Made by a program: the position numbers and the translations under genes
The notes under the pieces: model-generated
Database searches by the model: none
What the model was told of the DNA's origin: nothing
Seen by the model: only the letters and a program-made list of their open reading frames with translations
Origin: Photobacterium leiognathi
GTDB lineage: Bacteria > Pseudomonadota > Gammaproteobacteria > Enterobacterales > Vibrionaceae
Assembly: GCF_030685535.1 (NCBI RefSeq)
Contig: NZ_CP131599.1
Span: 744,001 to 808,000, forward strand
Length of the DNA: 64,000 nt
Reading direction: 5' to 3'
Shown: piece after piece, positions 45,055 to 54,019 of the stretch
Layout: each line of letters starts with the position of its first letter
How positions within the stretch are numbered: the stretch's first letter is position 1

Positions 45055-45270
45055 ATGAACAGGCTTAGTCCGAAAAAGCTGCTGAATAGCAAATGGACAG
45101 CAGCACAGCCACAGAACAAAGAGAAGCACTTCATCATTACCGATGTCGAAACCAATGAAAGTGGTGAAGTGTTGTTCTGCACTATGGAAGCGGTGATGTC
45201 GAAACGAGAATTTAACGTAAATTGGCAAGATTTAAAGAATAACTTGGTGTGGTACCAAGGCTGGAAATAA
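45055..45270 (+). CDS. TIGR02450-type small Trp-rich protein
   Basis: The 71-residue protein has the conserved start NRLSPKKLLNSKWTA, then KHFIITDV, and ends WQDLKNNLVWYQGWK, with five Trp residues. This matches the TIGR02450 family, which often lies near photolyase or cryptochrome genes; its function is not known. GAGG lies six bases before the ATG. It sits between ybgA and the regulator gene. Confidence 0.8.
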   Translation: MNRLSPKKLLNSKWTAAQPQNKEKHFIITDVETNESGEVLFCTMEAVMSKREFNVNWQDLKNNLVWYQGWK

Positions 45271-45293
45271 TGATTTTAATCCAAGGATAAAGT

Positions 45294-46097
45294 GTGAACG
45301 TTGAAGTGAAGTTGTATTCAATCAGTGAAGTATCGGAGTTAACAGGGGTGAACTCTGTAACCCTACGTGCATGGCAGCGTCGTTATGGCTTATTAGTGCC
45401 ACAACGAACGCCAAAAGGGCACCGATTATATACCGACAATGATATTGCCAAGATCCATGACATTCTTGCGTGGTTAGATAAAGGGGTATCTATCGGTAAA
45501 GTGAAACCGTTACTAGAAGGAGCGGTTGAACATCAGCAATCTGATGTAGAGAAAATAGAGCTGGTGGAGGAAACCTTAAGCTTTATTGAGCAAGGGAAAT
45601 TGCAGCAAGTAGAAAATAGACTGCGTGAAGCTTTAAAGCTCTATCCATTTAAGACCCTAGAAGAGCAGTTTTTACAGCCGATTGAAGATTATATTTCACG
45701 CACGGAAAACCCGCTTAAAGCGCTACATATGAGCATCTGGAATACCGTGGTGGTGCAGTGTTTTGTCTCGATTTTTGGCAAAGTAAATGCTGAAAAAAAT
45801 ACACCTTGTTTAGTCATGAGTTATGCCTCGATTAATAATCATCATGTGTGGCAACAAGCATTGAAATTAGCTTATGACGGTAACTATGTAACGGTGCTTT
45901 GTGATATTTCAGGCAAGTTAACAGGGCTGTCTTCATTGCTGCAAGATCAGCAGATCAAAGCCATGTATATCGTTGGTGAAAATAAACTGGATAACAAACA
46001 GTTAGCGGAAATAGAGAGCTTGATCAGCGAATGTGACATCACTTGTGAGTTTATTGGCAGTATCAAAAACATTCACCAAGGGGAATTTGGGGTGTAG
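45294..46097 (+). CDS. MerR-family regulator of the LitR/BluR type, without visible B12-binding motif
   Basis: The 267-residue protein has an N-terminal MerR DNA-binding domain (residues 6-75: YSISEVSELTGVNSVTLRAWQRRYGLL). A helical middle (about 80-150) and a C-terminal Rossmann-like part (about 155-265) correspond to the B12-binding region of CarH. The cobalamin motif with its His ligand (E/DxHxxG) is not present; the equivalent stretch reads SYASINNHHVWQQA. It is therefore closer to class II LitR, BluR or MlrA than to B12 photoreceptors. It probably represses its own operon at the TGTACA boxes. The start is GTG at 45294, with AAGGA six bases upstream. Confidence 0.85.
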   Translation: MNVEVKLYSISEVSELTGVNSVTLRAWQRRYGLLVPQRTPKGHRLYTDNDIAKIHDILAWLDKGVSIGKVKPLLEGAVEHQQSDVEKIELVEETLSFIEQGKLQQVENRLREALKLYPFKTLEEQFLQPIEDYISRTENPLKALHMSIWNTVVVQCFVSIFGKVNAEKNTPCLVMSYASINNHHVWQQALKLAYDGNYVTVLCDISGKLTGLSSLLQDQQIKAMYIVGENKLDNKQLAEIESLISECDITCEFIGSIKNIHQGEFGV

Positions 46098-46194
46098 CAC
46101 TTAAGTTAGTGGTTAGTTTCGACACATTTTTCACGTACTTAGTGACAATGTAACAAGACTAAACGATTGAGCATAAAGTAAATAGGGAGAAATA

Positions 46195-47665
46195 ATGACA
46201 AACGCTAACGTAAATGAAGATCACGTCATTATCTGGTTTCGTGATGATTTACGCACTGTAGATAACACTGCACTTAATCATGCTATTGAAACGGGTCTTC
46301 CTGTTATTGCACTTTTTGTTGCAACGCCAATGCAGTGGCATGAACACCATGTTGCAGCTATTCAAGTAGACTTTATTCATCGTCGTTTACGGGTATTAAA
46401 ACAGCAACTTGCAGTACTCAACATTCCATTACAAGTGATGCAATGCAATGACTTTAGTGAATCTGTCGATGCCATTGCAGAGTATTGTCATCAGCATCGA
46501 GTGGTGCATGTGTTTGTTAATAAGCAATATCCGCTTAATGAACAATTACGTGATGAAAAGCTTGGAGTTTTGTTAGCGCAATCAGGCATTAAGCAAAGTT
46601 TGTTTGATGATAACTATGTACTTGAACCTGAGACGATCTTAAATCGTGAAGGTGAGTTATTTAAAGTTTTTACCCCGTATCGCAATGCTTGGATAAAACG
46701 TTTTTCGGCTGAACCTAGTTACCCTGTCACCACAAGCAAAGAAGTAGTACTAAGTGATACCACATCAGCAATGCTTGCTGATAGTACAGATATTCAATCG
46801 TTAGGTTATCCAGTCATCGAAAGCGTACTTTGGCCTGTCGATGAAGAAGCAATATTACAGCGATTAGATACATTTTGTGTCACTAAAGCACAGGATTATC
46901 ATCAGCAGCGAGACTTCCCAGCCATTGATGGCACTAGCTGTTTATCACCATTTCTCGCGATTGGGGCGCTATCGGCAAGGCAATGTGTTCATCAGTTGCT
47001 TCAGCATTTTCCCCATGCTTTGGAAGTTAATAAAGAAGATGGCGCATTTACATGGCTAAACGAGATCATCTGGCGTGAGTTCTATAGTACACCTACTTCA
47101 TCGTTATCCAGAGCTGAGTAAAAACCATCCATTTCAAGAGTACACCCAGTATGTGTGCTGGCAGGATAACCCAACATTATTAAAAGCTTGGCAAGAAGGT
47201 AAAACCGGTTTTCCGATTGTTGATGCTGCGATGCGACAACTAAGAGCAACTGGTTGGATGCATAATCGACTTCGCATGATCACCGCCAGTTTCTTAACCA
47301 AAGACTTACTTTGTGACTGGCGAGCAGGTGAGCAATGGTTTATGCAGCACCTTATTGATGGTGATTTTGCATCCAACAATGGTGGTTGGCAGTGGGCTGC
47401 ATCTACAGGGACAGATTCACAACCTTATTTTCGTGTTTTCAATCCGACACTTCAGGGGCAACGATTTGATCCAAAAGGTGATTTCATTCGTACATGGGTA
47501 AAGGAGCTTGCAAAAGTTCCAGACAAATATATTCACACTCCCCACCAATGGGACAGTAGTGGATCCCTTGATTACCCATTACCAATAGTAGATCACAAGG
47601 AAGCACGTTTATTGGCGATTGAGGCTTTTAAACAAGCAAAAGCCGTTATGGATAATCATCAATAA
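46195..47665 (+). pseudogene. phrB: CPD photolyase, frameshifted
   Basis: Two overlapping frames make one class I deoxyribodipyrimidine photolyase. The first frame runs from HVIIWFRDDLRTVDNTAL to NEIIWREFYS and then goes out of frame. The second resumes at HLLHRYPELSKNHPFQ and continues through VDAAMRQLRATGWMHNRLRM, GGWQWAASTGTDSQPYFR and FNP to the end. The change lies near 47087-47092, where AGTACAC stands in place of a six-base codon pair expected for a Tyr-Arg-His-like stretch; one surplus base (or two lost) explains it. The C-terminal FAD- and DNA-binding half would not be made. Intact enzyme splits UV-made pyrimidine dimers with blue light. GGGAG precedes the ATG. Confidence 0.92.
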
Positions 47666-47684
47666 ATAAGTGGAGGAATGAAAA

Positions 47685-48125
47685 ATGGACGCAGTGAACA
47701 ATCCAGCATTAATTAAATTTTTTGATGTGTATGCACAGTTAGGGAAAGAAAATTTAGCACAGCTTGCGGACGTTTATCATCATTCTGTCATTTTTGAAGA
47801 TCCAGCTCATAAGATTGAAGGTTTTACTGCGTTAGAAGCATATTTCTTCAATCTCTACCAAAACATCAACAGTTGTCGATTTGTGATCAACAGTTACGTT
47901 GAAGACGATCATGAAGCCTTTGTGCAATGGACCATGCATTTTTCTCATCCACGATTACAAAACGGTAAAGAACGTAGCTTAGAAGGGTGTACTCAACTGA
48001 AGTTTGAACAAGAAAAAGTCATTTATCACCGAGATTATTTTGATATGGGTGAAATGATTTATGAAGGTTTACCCATGTTCGGACGGATCATCCGCCATAT
48101 TAAAGCAAGGTTAGGTCAATCATGA
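47685..48125 (+). CDS. NTF2-like (SnoaL-type) protein
   Basis: The 146-residue protein has the cone-shaped NTF2-like pattern: a helix near residues 7-30, YHHSVIFEDPAHKIEGFTALEAYF, then beta strands with FVQWTMHF and YHRDYFDMGEM. In this cluster type such a protein accompanies photolyase and the SDR and FAD genes; its substrate is unknown. GGAGG lies eight bases before the ATG. Its stop overlaps the SDR start (ATGA). Confidence 0.82.
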   Translation: MDAVNNPALIKFFDVYAQLGKENLAQLADVYHHSVIFEDPAHKIEGFTALEAYFFNLYQNINSCRFVINSYVEDDHEAFVQWTMHFSHPRLQNGKERSLEGCTQLKFEQEKVIYHRDYFDMGEMIYEGLPMFGRIIRHIKARLGQS

Positions 48126-48847
48126 AACAGGTATTGATCACCGGAGCCAGCTCTGGGATTGGCAAACAGCTTGCATGTGATTATGCAGATAACGATTGGA
48201 ATGTCATTGCTTGTGGGCAAAACCAAGCAAGGTTGAATGAATTAGAAAATCATCATTCATCAATCCAGAGTTTACGGTTTGATGTAACTGACATTGAAAG
48301 CACTAAAACAGCGCTATCACAGTTAACGCTATTACCTGATTTGATCATTCTAAATGCAGGTACCTGTGAATACATTAATGAGGGTGTAATTGATACAGCG
48401 CTATTTAAACGTGTGTTCAACGTGAATGTTTTTGGGATTTTGCATTGTATTGAAGCGTTGCAAGACAGATTCACAGAACGAACGCATATAGTGATCATCA
48501 GTTCATCAGCGAGCTTTATTCCGTTACCGCGTGCAGAAGCCTACGGCGCTTCAAAAGCTGCGATAAGTTATATATCGCAAACCTTAGCTCTGGATTTACA
48601 ACATAAAAATATCAAGGTCACATTAGTTAATCCGGGGTTTGTAAAAACTCCACTGACCGATAAGAACGACTTTGCGATGCCCATGTTAGTGACGCCTGAA
48701 TTTGCGTCTCAAAAAATAAGACATGGCATTGAAGTAGGGAAAAAGGAAATTCATTTTCCTATCGTCTTTACGCTTTTTCTAAAAACAATAGCGCTTTTGC
48801 CATTCACACTTCGGATGGCTGTGATTAAACGAATAACGGGGAAATAA
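48122..48847 (+). CDS. Short-chain dehydrogenase/reductase
   Basis: The 241-residue SDR has TGASSGIG (7-14), NAG (79-81), the catalytic Ser in ISSSAS, YGASK with catalytic Tyr and Lys (about 141-145) and VNPGFVKT. It binds NAD(P)H and reduces or oxidises a carbonyl/alcohol pair. A C-terminal hydrophobic stretch (about 205-230) suggests membrane association, which fits action on lipids. It overlaps the previous gene by four bases and ends two bases before the next. Confidence 0.9.
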   Translation: MKQVLITGASSGIGKQLACDYADNDWNVIACGQNQARLNELENHHSSIQSLRFDVTDIESTKTALSQLTLLPDLIILNAGTCEYINEGVIDTALFKRVFNVNVFGILHCIEALQDRFTERTHIVIISSSASFIPLPRAEAYGASKAAISYISQTLALDLQHKNIKVTLVNPGFVKTPLTDKNDFAMPMLVTPEFASQKIRHGIEVGKKEIHFPIVFTLFLKTIALLPFTLRMAVIKRITGK

Positions 48848-48849
48848 TA

Positions 48850-50196
48850 ATGAAAATAGCCATTATTGGTTCCGGTATTTCTGGCTTAACCTCGGCTTGG
48901 TATTTGCACAAAGAACATGATGTTACTGTGTTCGAAGCAAATGATTATGTGGGTGACCATACCGCAACTGTCGATATCACTGTGAAAAGTGGTGAGTACG
49001 CCATTGATACGGGATTTATCGTCTTTAATGATCGCACTTATCCTAATTTTGAAAATCTGTTAGAGCAGCTTGATATTGTGGGCAAGCCAAGTGAAATGAG
49101 CTTTAGTGTTCACAATAACAAAACGGGGCTTGAGTATAACGGTCATTCACTGTCTTCGCTCTTTGCTCAAAAGCGTAACCTTATCAATCCTGTTTTTTAC
49201 CGTTTTTTATATGAAATCACCCAGTTTAATAAAATGGCGAAAGAAGCTGTTGGTGATAGCGAGTTAATGGAGCAAACCTTAGGTCAGTTTTTAGAGCAGC
49301 ATAACTTCAGTGACTATTTTGCTGAAAACTACATTTTGCCAATGGGTGCTGCAATTTGGTCTTCTACTTTGTCGGATATGCGTAGTTTTCCACTGAGTTT
49401 CTTCCTACGATTTTTCTTAAACCATGGTTTGTTAGATATTACTAATCGACCGCAATGGTATGTGATCCCCGGTGGCTCTCGTGAATATGTACGTAAAATG
49501 CAGCAACACATTGGCGATTGTATTCGTTTAAATAGCCCTGTTAGCTCGGTAAAACGTACAAACGGCAAAGTGATTGTTACGTCAAATCACAAACCAGAAG
49601 AATTCGATCAAGTGATCTTCGCTTGTCACAGCGATCAGGCATTAGCCATGCTGTCAGATGCCACTTCAGAAGAAGCCTACGTGCTGTCTGATATTCATTA
49701 CCAAGAAAACGAAGTGGTGTTACATACCGATACGTCTTTGCTGCCTAAACGTCGTATGGCATGGGCATCATGGAATTATTCATTACCTAAAGATCGTGAT
49801 GAGCGAGAGCGAAACTTAGCTTCATTGACTTACAACATGAATATCTTACAAGGCATTTTTGCCCCAGAGACATTCTGCGTCACCCTTAACCAAACACATG
49901 CCATTGATGAAGATAAAATCTTACGTAAGTTTGTGTATTCTCACCCAGTGTTTAATAACAAAAGCATTGCTGCCCAACAGAAGCGCCATTTAATCAATGG
50001 TGTGAATCAAACATGGTTCTGTGGCGCTTATTGGTATAACGGATTCCATGAAGATGGGGTACGTAGTGCGCTTGATGTGGTAGAGGCGATAAAAACTCAA
50101 AGTCTACCTAGTGGGACACATGATTATCACAACATGGTTGCTTTTACTTCTAGCATCGAACCTGCGACTAAAAACGTAATAAGAAGTTGTGGATGA
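48850..50196 (+). CDS. FAD-dependent amine-oxidase-like oxidoreductase
   Basis: The 448-residue flavoprotein has the dinucleotide-binding GSGISGLTSAW (7-17), the FEANDYVGDHT motif and a C-terminal FCGAYWYNGFHEDGVRSALDV flavin-binding stretch. The family includes desaturase-like and fatty-acid-acting enzymes found next to cyclopropane-synthase homologues. It overlaps the DUF1365 gene by four bases. Oxidation or desaturation of a phospholipid acyl chain is the inferred role. Confidence 0.88.
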   Translation: MKIAIIGSGISGLTSAWYLHKEHDVTVFEANDYVGDHTATVDITVKSGEYAIDTGFIVFNDRTYPNFENLLEQLDIVGKPSEMSFSVHNNKTGLEYNGHSLSSLFAQKRNLINPVFYRFLYEITQFNKMAKEAVGDSELMEQTLGQFLEQHNFSDYFAENYILPMGAAIWSSTLSDMRSFPLSFFLRFFLNHGLLDITNRPQWYVIPGGSREYVRKMQQHIGDCIRLNSPVSSVKRTNGKVIVTSNHKPEEFDQVIFACHSDQALAMLSDATSEEAYVLSDIHYQENEVVLHTDTSLLPKRRMAWASWNYSLPKDRDERERNLASLTYNMNILQGIFAPETFCVTLNQTHAIDEDKILRKFVYSHPVFNNKSIAAQQKRHLINGVNQTWFCGAYWYNGFHEDGVRSALDVVEAIKTQSLPSGTHDYHNMVAFTSSIEPATKNVIRSCG

Positions 50197-50948
50197 TGGA
50201 ACAAGGTAAGCAGCTAAATAGCGGGATTTATCAAGGCTGGGTTAGGCATCGTCGATTTACCCCTGTGGATCATCGTTTTACCTACTCGATGTTTATGACT
50301 TATATCGACTTAGCTGAATTATCACAACTCAGCCAGCGAGTAACGGGTTTTGGCTTATCCGTATTGAGCTTTGCGCGTTTTTGTCGTGATGATTATGTTT
50401 CAGGCGATCAAGATCTTGCTCAAGCAGTAAAAGATAAAGTCTTTGAACTGACGGGAAAACAGTTCAAAGGCAATGTCACCATGCTTTGTCATCTTCGTTA
50501 CTGTGGCTTGTATTTCAGTCCGCTTAATCTTTACTACTTACATGATGAGGTCGGTAACTGGCAATACACATTAGCAGAAGTCAGTAATACGCCTTGGAAT
50601 GAAAGACATTATTACGCAGTACCAGCGCCACAATATTGGACGGGTAAAACCTATAACCATGATAAGGCATTTCATGTATCACCGTTCAATCCTATTAAGC
50701 AAGAATATTGCTGGCGCTTAACTGAGCCTGATAGCAATTTACTGGTTCATTTGGCTGTTAATAAGAATATAGATAGCACCGCTCCGAGCGAGTATCAAAG
50801 TGATTTAAATAATCGCAATCAAAAAGTGTTTGATGCCACCATGCAAATGCGCAAACACAGCTTTAGCTCCAAGACATTAGTAAAACAACTACTACTGACA
50901 CCTATTATGACGATTAAGGTAGTAGCCGGATCTATTGGCAAGCGCTAA
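50193..50948 (+). CDS. DUF1365 family protein
   Basis: The 251-residue protein shows the DUF1365 features GWVRHRRFTPVDHRFTYSMFM, CHLRYCGLYFSPLNLYY and AEVSNTPWNERHYY, then KAFHVSPFNP. These proteins are found with FAD oxidoreductases and Cfa homologues across proteobacteria; biochemical function is not settled. ATG at 50193 overlaps the upstream stop as ATGA; the TTG at 50187 is less likely. Confidence 0.87.
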   Translation: MMEQGKQLNSGIYQGWVRHRRFTPVDHRFTYSMFMTYIDLAELSQLSQRVTGFGLSVLSFARFCRDDYVSGDQDLAQAVKDKVFELTGKQFKGNVTMLCHLRYCGLYFSPLNLYYLHDEVGNWQYTLAEVSNTPWNERHYYAVPAPQYWTGKTYNHDKAFHVSPFNPIKQEYCWRLTEPDSNLLVHLAVNKNIDSTAPSEYQSDLNNRNQKVFDATMQMRKHSFSSKTLVKQLLLTPIMTIKVVAGSIGKR

Positions 50949-51056
50949 AGCTCTTTATTAAAGGCGCACCCATTTACGATCACCCAGATAAAAACACAGC
51001 CAATAACAATCAAATCCAATCAAGTAATGATCACGTAATTAAACGAGGGAATGATA

Positions 51057-52295
51057 ATGCTTAGAAGCGAATTACAACAATCAACAACATCAGTTTCGGC
51101 CTCTGATCACGCCTCTAGGAAACTTCTATTCACGGTATTAAATCAGCTAAGTAATGCAGGTTTAAGTGTCTCTGATCCAATGGAAGGAACCGTTTTCTTT
51201 GGTGATAAGCAAGCGTCGTTGCAAGCCAATATTGTGGTACATAATCCTTTATTTTATAAGCGACTATCAAGTGATGGCAGTATTGGTGCTGGTGAAGCAT
51301 ATATTGAAGGCTGGTGGGATTCACCAAACCTGACTAACGTAGTGCGAGTACTAGCGAAGAACTTAACCACACTTGATAAGCTAGAAGCGAAAATGGGTTG
51401 GGTGAGTAAATTATCAAGCCAAGTCAGTCACTTTTTAAGAAAGAACAATAAACAGAATGCCCGTAAAAACATTTCTGCTCATTACGATCTTGGTAACGAT
51501 CTTTACCGACACTTTCTTGATCCTAGCATGTTGTATTCATCGGCTATTTATCTCAACGATCACGATAGCCTTGAACAAGCGCAATGGAACAAGATGGATC
51601 GTTTATGCCGTCAACTAAAGCTCACCTCAGATGATCACTTATTAGAGATCGGTACTGGCTGGGGAGGCATGGCAATTCACGCAGCGAAACATTACGGCTG
51701 TCGAGTTACTACCACTACTATTTCAGAACAACAATATTTGTGGGCGAAACAACAGGTAGAACAAGCTGGCCTATCTGATCGTATAACGCTCTTAATGGAC
51801 GACTATCGTGATTTAACAGGGCAATACGACAAGTTGGTTTCGATTGAAATGATAGAAGCCGTTGGTAAGCAGTATTTGAAAACCTATATCGAGAAATGCC
51901 AGTCGTTATTAAAACCAAATGGATTAATGGCAATTCAAGCGATCACTATTGCCGATCAACGTTATGCAAGTTACAGCCGCAGTGTTGATTTCATTCAAAA
52001 GCATATCTTCCCTGGTGGTTTTTTACCGTCTGTTACCGTACTGCTGGATAACTTAACCCAGCATAGTGACTTTGTAATTCGAGATATTAAAGACATTGGG
52101 CTGGATTACGCCAAAACCCTAGAAGACTGGCGAGATCAGTTTGATGCCAATGCCACACAATTAGAGAAATACGGCTACGATGAAAGGTTTATGCGTATGT
52201 GGCGATTCTATTTTGCTTACTGTGAAGGTGGATTCTTAGAGCGAACCATTAGCACCATTCAATTTGTAGCGAGCCGACCGCAATGGAGAGAGTAA
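51057..52295 (+). CDS. Cyclopropane-fatty-acyl-phospholipid synthase family methyltransferase
   Basis: The 412-residue protein has the N-terminal lipid-binding domain and a SAM-dependent methyltransferase domain with LEIGTGWGGMAIHAA (near 195-209) and the Cfa-type segments SAHYDLGNDLY, LDPSMLYSSAIY and SIEMIEAVG. It would transfer a methylene or methyl group to an unsaturated acyl chain of membrane phospholipids. In this gene context it may be a UfaM-like enzyme of furan-fatty-acid synthesis rather than plain Cfa. ATG at 51057 has GAGGGA six bases upstream and is preferred to the ATG at 51051. It overlaps DUF2878 by 13 bases. Confidence 0.9.
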   Translation: MLRSELQQSTTSVSASDHASRKLLFTVLNQLSNAGLSVSDPMEGTVFFGDKQASLQANIVVHNPLFYKRLSSDGSIGAGEAYIEGWWDSPNLTNVVRVLAKNLTTLDKLEAKMGWVSKLSSQVSHFLRKNNKQNARKNISAHYDLGNDLYRHFLDPSMLYSSAIYLNDHDSLEQAQWNKMDRLCRQLKLTSDDHLLEIGTGWGGMAIHAAKHYGCRVTTTTISEQQYLWAKQQVEQAGLSDRITLLMDDYRDLTGQYDKLVSIEMIEAVGKQYLKTYIEKCQSLLKPNGLMAIQAITIADQRYASYSRSVDFIQKHIFPGGFLPSVTVLLDNLTQHSDFVIRDIKDIGLDYAKTLEDWRDQFDANATQLEKYGYDERFMRMWRFYFAYCEGGFLERTISTIQFVASRPQWRE

Positions 52296-52834
52296 ACCCA
52301 CTTGCTAACAAGCTAAAAGTCATACTTGCAGGCATGGTATTTAATCTGTACTGGTTACTTGCCGTATGGGGGCAATATCGCTTTGTCTACATCCTGTTTT
52401 TCATCCTGCTTGTGACGTGGTTTCTTGAAGCTAAAGCGTGGCGTTTTTCATTACTGGCTGCGCTTCCCGGTATTGTTATTGATTCATTGCTTAAACAGTG
52501 GAATATCTTTGAATTTGGGGCTCCCAATAGAGCGCCTTTATTCATCGACTTTACAACCATAGGGCTTATTCCAACTTGGTTGATGATGCTTTGGTTAGGC
52601 TTTACCACTTTTGTGTGGAGCATACGAGACACCATTACATCCATATCAACTAAATGGTTGCTGGTGGCTGGCAGTATAGGTGGTGCGTTGAGTTATTGGT
52701 CTGGTATGAAGCTAGAAGCCGTATTCTTTACGCTGCCAGTATTCGATACCAGCTTAATCTTAATGTTGATTTGGCTAGCGCTAACACGTTACATGCTTTG
52801 GTTATTATCAATATTCAATAAGAGGGCAAACTAA
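52283..52834 (+). CDS. DUF2878 family membrane protein
   Basis: The 183-residue protein has about six hydrophobic helices and the DUF2878 signatures FNLYWLLAVWGQ, PGIVIDSLLKQWNIFEF and GLIPTWLMMLWLGF. Its role is unknown; constant linkage to this cluster suggests membrane-lipid work. It starts inside the end of the Cfa-like gene and its stop shares a base with the next start (TAATG), so translation is coupled. Confidence 0.85.
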   Translation: MERVNPLANKLKVILAGMVFNLYWLLAVWGQYRFVYILFFILLVTWFLEAKAWRFSLLAALPGIVIDSLLKQWNIFEFGAPNRAPLFIDFTTIGLIPTWLMMLWLGFTTFVWSIRDTITSISTKWLLVAGSIGGALSYWSGMKLEAVFFTLPVFDTSLILMLIWLALTRYMLWLLSIFNKRAN

Positions 52835-53397
52835 TGCGTGCGTTATGGCTGCTGTTGAGTCTCGTTGTAATAACGGCTCCACCTGCGCTAGCTTCAAATC
52901 AAGCTCCTACGATTACAGAAACGTCAAACAAAGAGTCTGCGATTAAGAGTGTTACTAGCCAGTATCCTTGGTATCAGTGGAAAACTGTGGGGCAAGCAAC
53001 ATTAACATGGGGGCTTTGGGATATTTACAACTCTGAGCTAAAAACACCAACAGGGAAGTACAGTGGGTTAGACTCGAATTTAGCGCTAATCATTCGCTAT
53101 CTAAGAGATATTGATAAAGATGATCTGCTACAAGCGACTAACGAGCAATGGCAACATTTAGGTTATAGCAAACAACAAATCACACCTTGGCTTACAACCT
53201 TATCGGCTATTTGGCCAAATGTGAAAAAGGGTGATCGTCTTATCTTTGTGCAACGTAATGGCATTGGACAATTTTACCAAGGGACTCAACCTTTAGGTAA
53301 GCCATTATCTAAATCGTTAACACGCAGTTTTATCGCTATTTGGTTATCACCTAAAACTGATTATCCCGAACTTCGTAAACAACTTATAAATCAATAA
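52834..53397 (+). CDS. Exported chalcone-isomerase-like protein
   Basis: The 187-residue product has a signal peptide (cut near LA-SN, residue 21). The mature part shows WKTVGQATLTWGLWDIYNSELKTPTG and an RDIDKDDLLQAT segment, followed by WLTTLSAIWPNVKKGD, the pattern of bacterial chalcone-isomerase-like (CHI fold) proteins. CHI-fold relatives bind fatty acids, which fits the neighbouring lipid genes. It acts in the periplasm. Confidence 0.78.
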   Translation: MRALWLLLSLVVITAPPALASNQAPTITETSNKESAIKSVTSQYPWYQWKTVGQATLTWGLWDIYNSELKTPTGKYSGLDSNLALIIRYLRDIDKDDLLQATNEQWQHLGYSKQQITPWLTTLSAIWPNVKKGDRLIFVQRNGIGQFYQGTQPLGKPLSKSLTRSFIAIWLSPKTDYPELRKQLINQ

Positions 53398-53425
53398 TAT
53401 CTAGCTCAATATCTGGAGGTGTGCA

Positions 53426-53941
53426 ATGAAATGGTTACTTGCCTTAATGCTATTACTAACGGGTTGCACAGTTTCAACGTCGGATTATCAACAAACTGAA
53501 CCTAAGTTTGATTTGTTCGGCTACTTTGAAGGCAACATTACTGCATGGGGAATGCTGCAAGATTACAAAGGTAAGCAAACACGACGCTTTACTGTGGATA
53601 TTGTTGGTACAATTGAAAATAACACCTTAACCCTTAACGAAGATTTCTTGTTTGATGATGGCGAAACTCAACAACGTATTTGGGTGATCAACAAACTCCC
53701 TGATGGTCGTTATAGCGGTAAAGCCGATGATGTGATTGGTGAAGCTCAAGGGGTTGAATCTGGCAATTCGCTGCAATGGCAATATACCTTAGCGATTCCG
53801 GTTGATGATTCAGTCTATAACATCAAGTTTAACGACTGGATGTATCGCCAAGACGAAAAGCATGTATTCAACATCGCCACCATGACCAAGTTTGGTTTTG
53901 AAGTGGGTAAAGTGACGCTGTTTTTTCAGAAAGTAGATTAG
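53426..53941 (+). CDS. DUF3833 family lipoprotein
   Basis: The 171-residue protein has a lipobox LLLTGC (Cys14) and the DUF3833 pattern FDLFGYFEGNITAWGMLQD, FLFDDGETQQRIW, GKADDVIGEAQG and NDWMYRQD. The fold looks like a lipocalin-type beta barrel, suggesting a lipid-binding periplasmic role. GGAGG lies seven bases before the ATG. It is the last gene of the cluster. Confidence 0.85.
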   Translation: MKWLLALMLLLTGCTVSTSDYQQTEPKFDLFGYFEGNITAWGMLQDYKGKQTRRFTVDIVGTIENNTLTLNEDFLFDDGETQQRIWVINKLPDGRYSGKADDVIGEAQGVESGNSLQWQYTLAIPVDDSVYNIKFNDWMYRQDEKHVFNIATMTKFGFEVGKVTLFFQKVD

Positions 53942-54019
53942 TAGTTTAAAATGAATACTATTTTATTTAAGGGAGGAGTTTGTATAAAATGAAGTTTGTT
54001 AACTACGAGTTTTATATGA

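Noticed and set aside
46098..46194. Separate LitR-controlled promoter for the photolyase gene
   Set aside because: Only poor partial matches (ACGTAC, TGTAAC) with wrong spacing were found.
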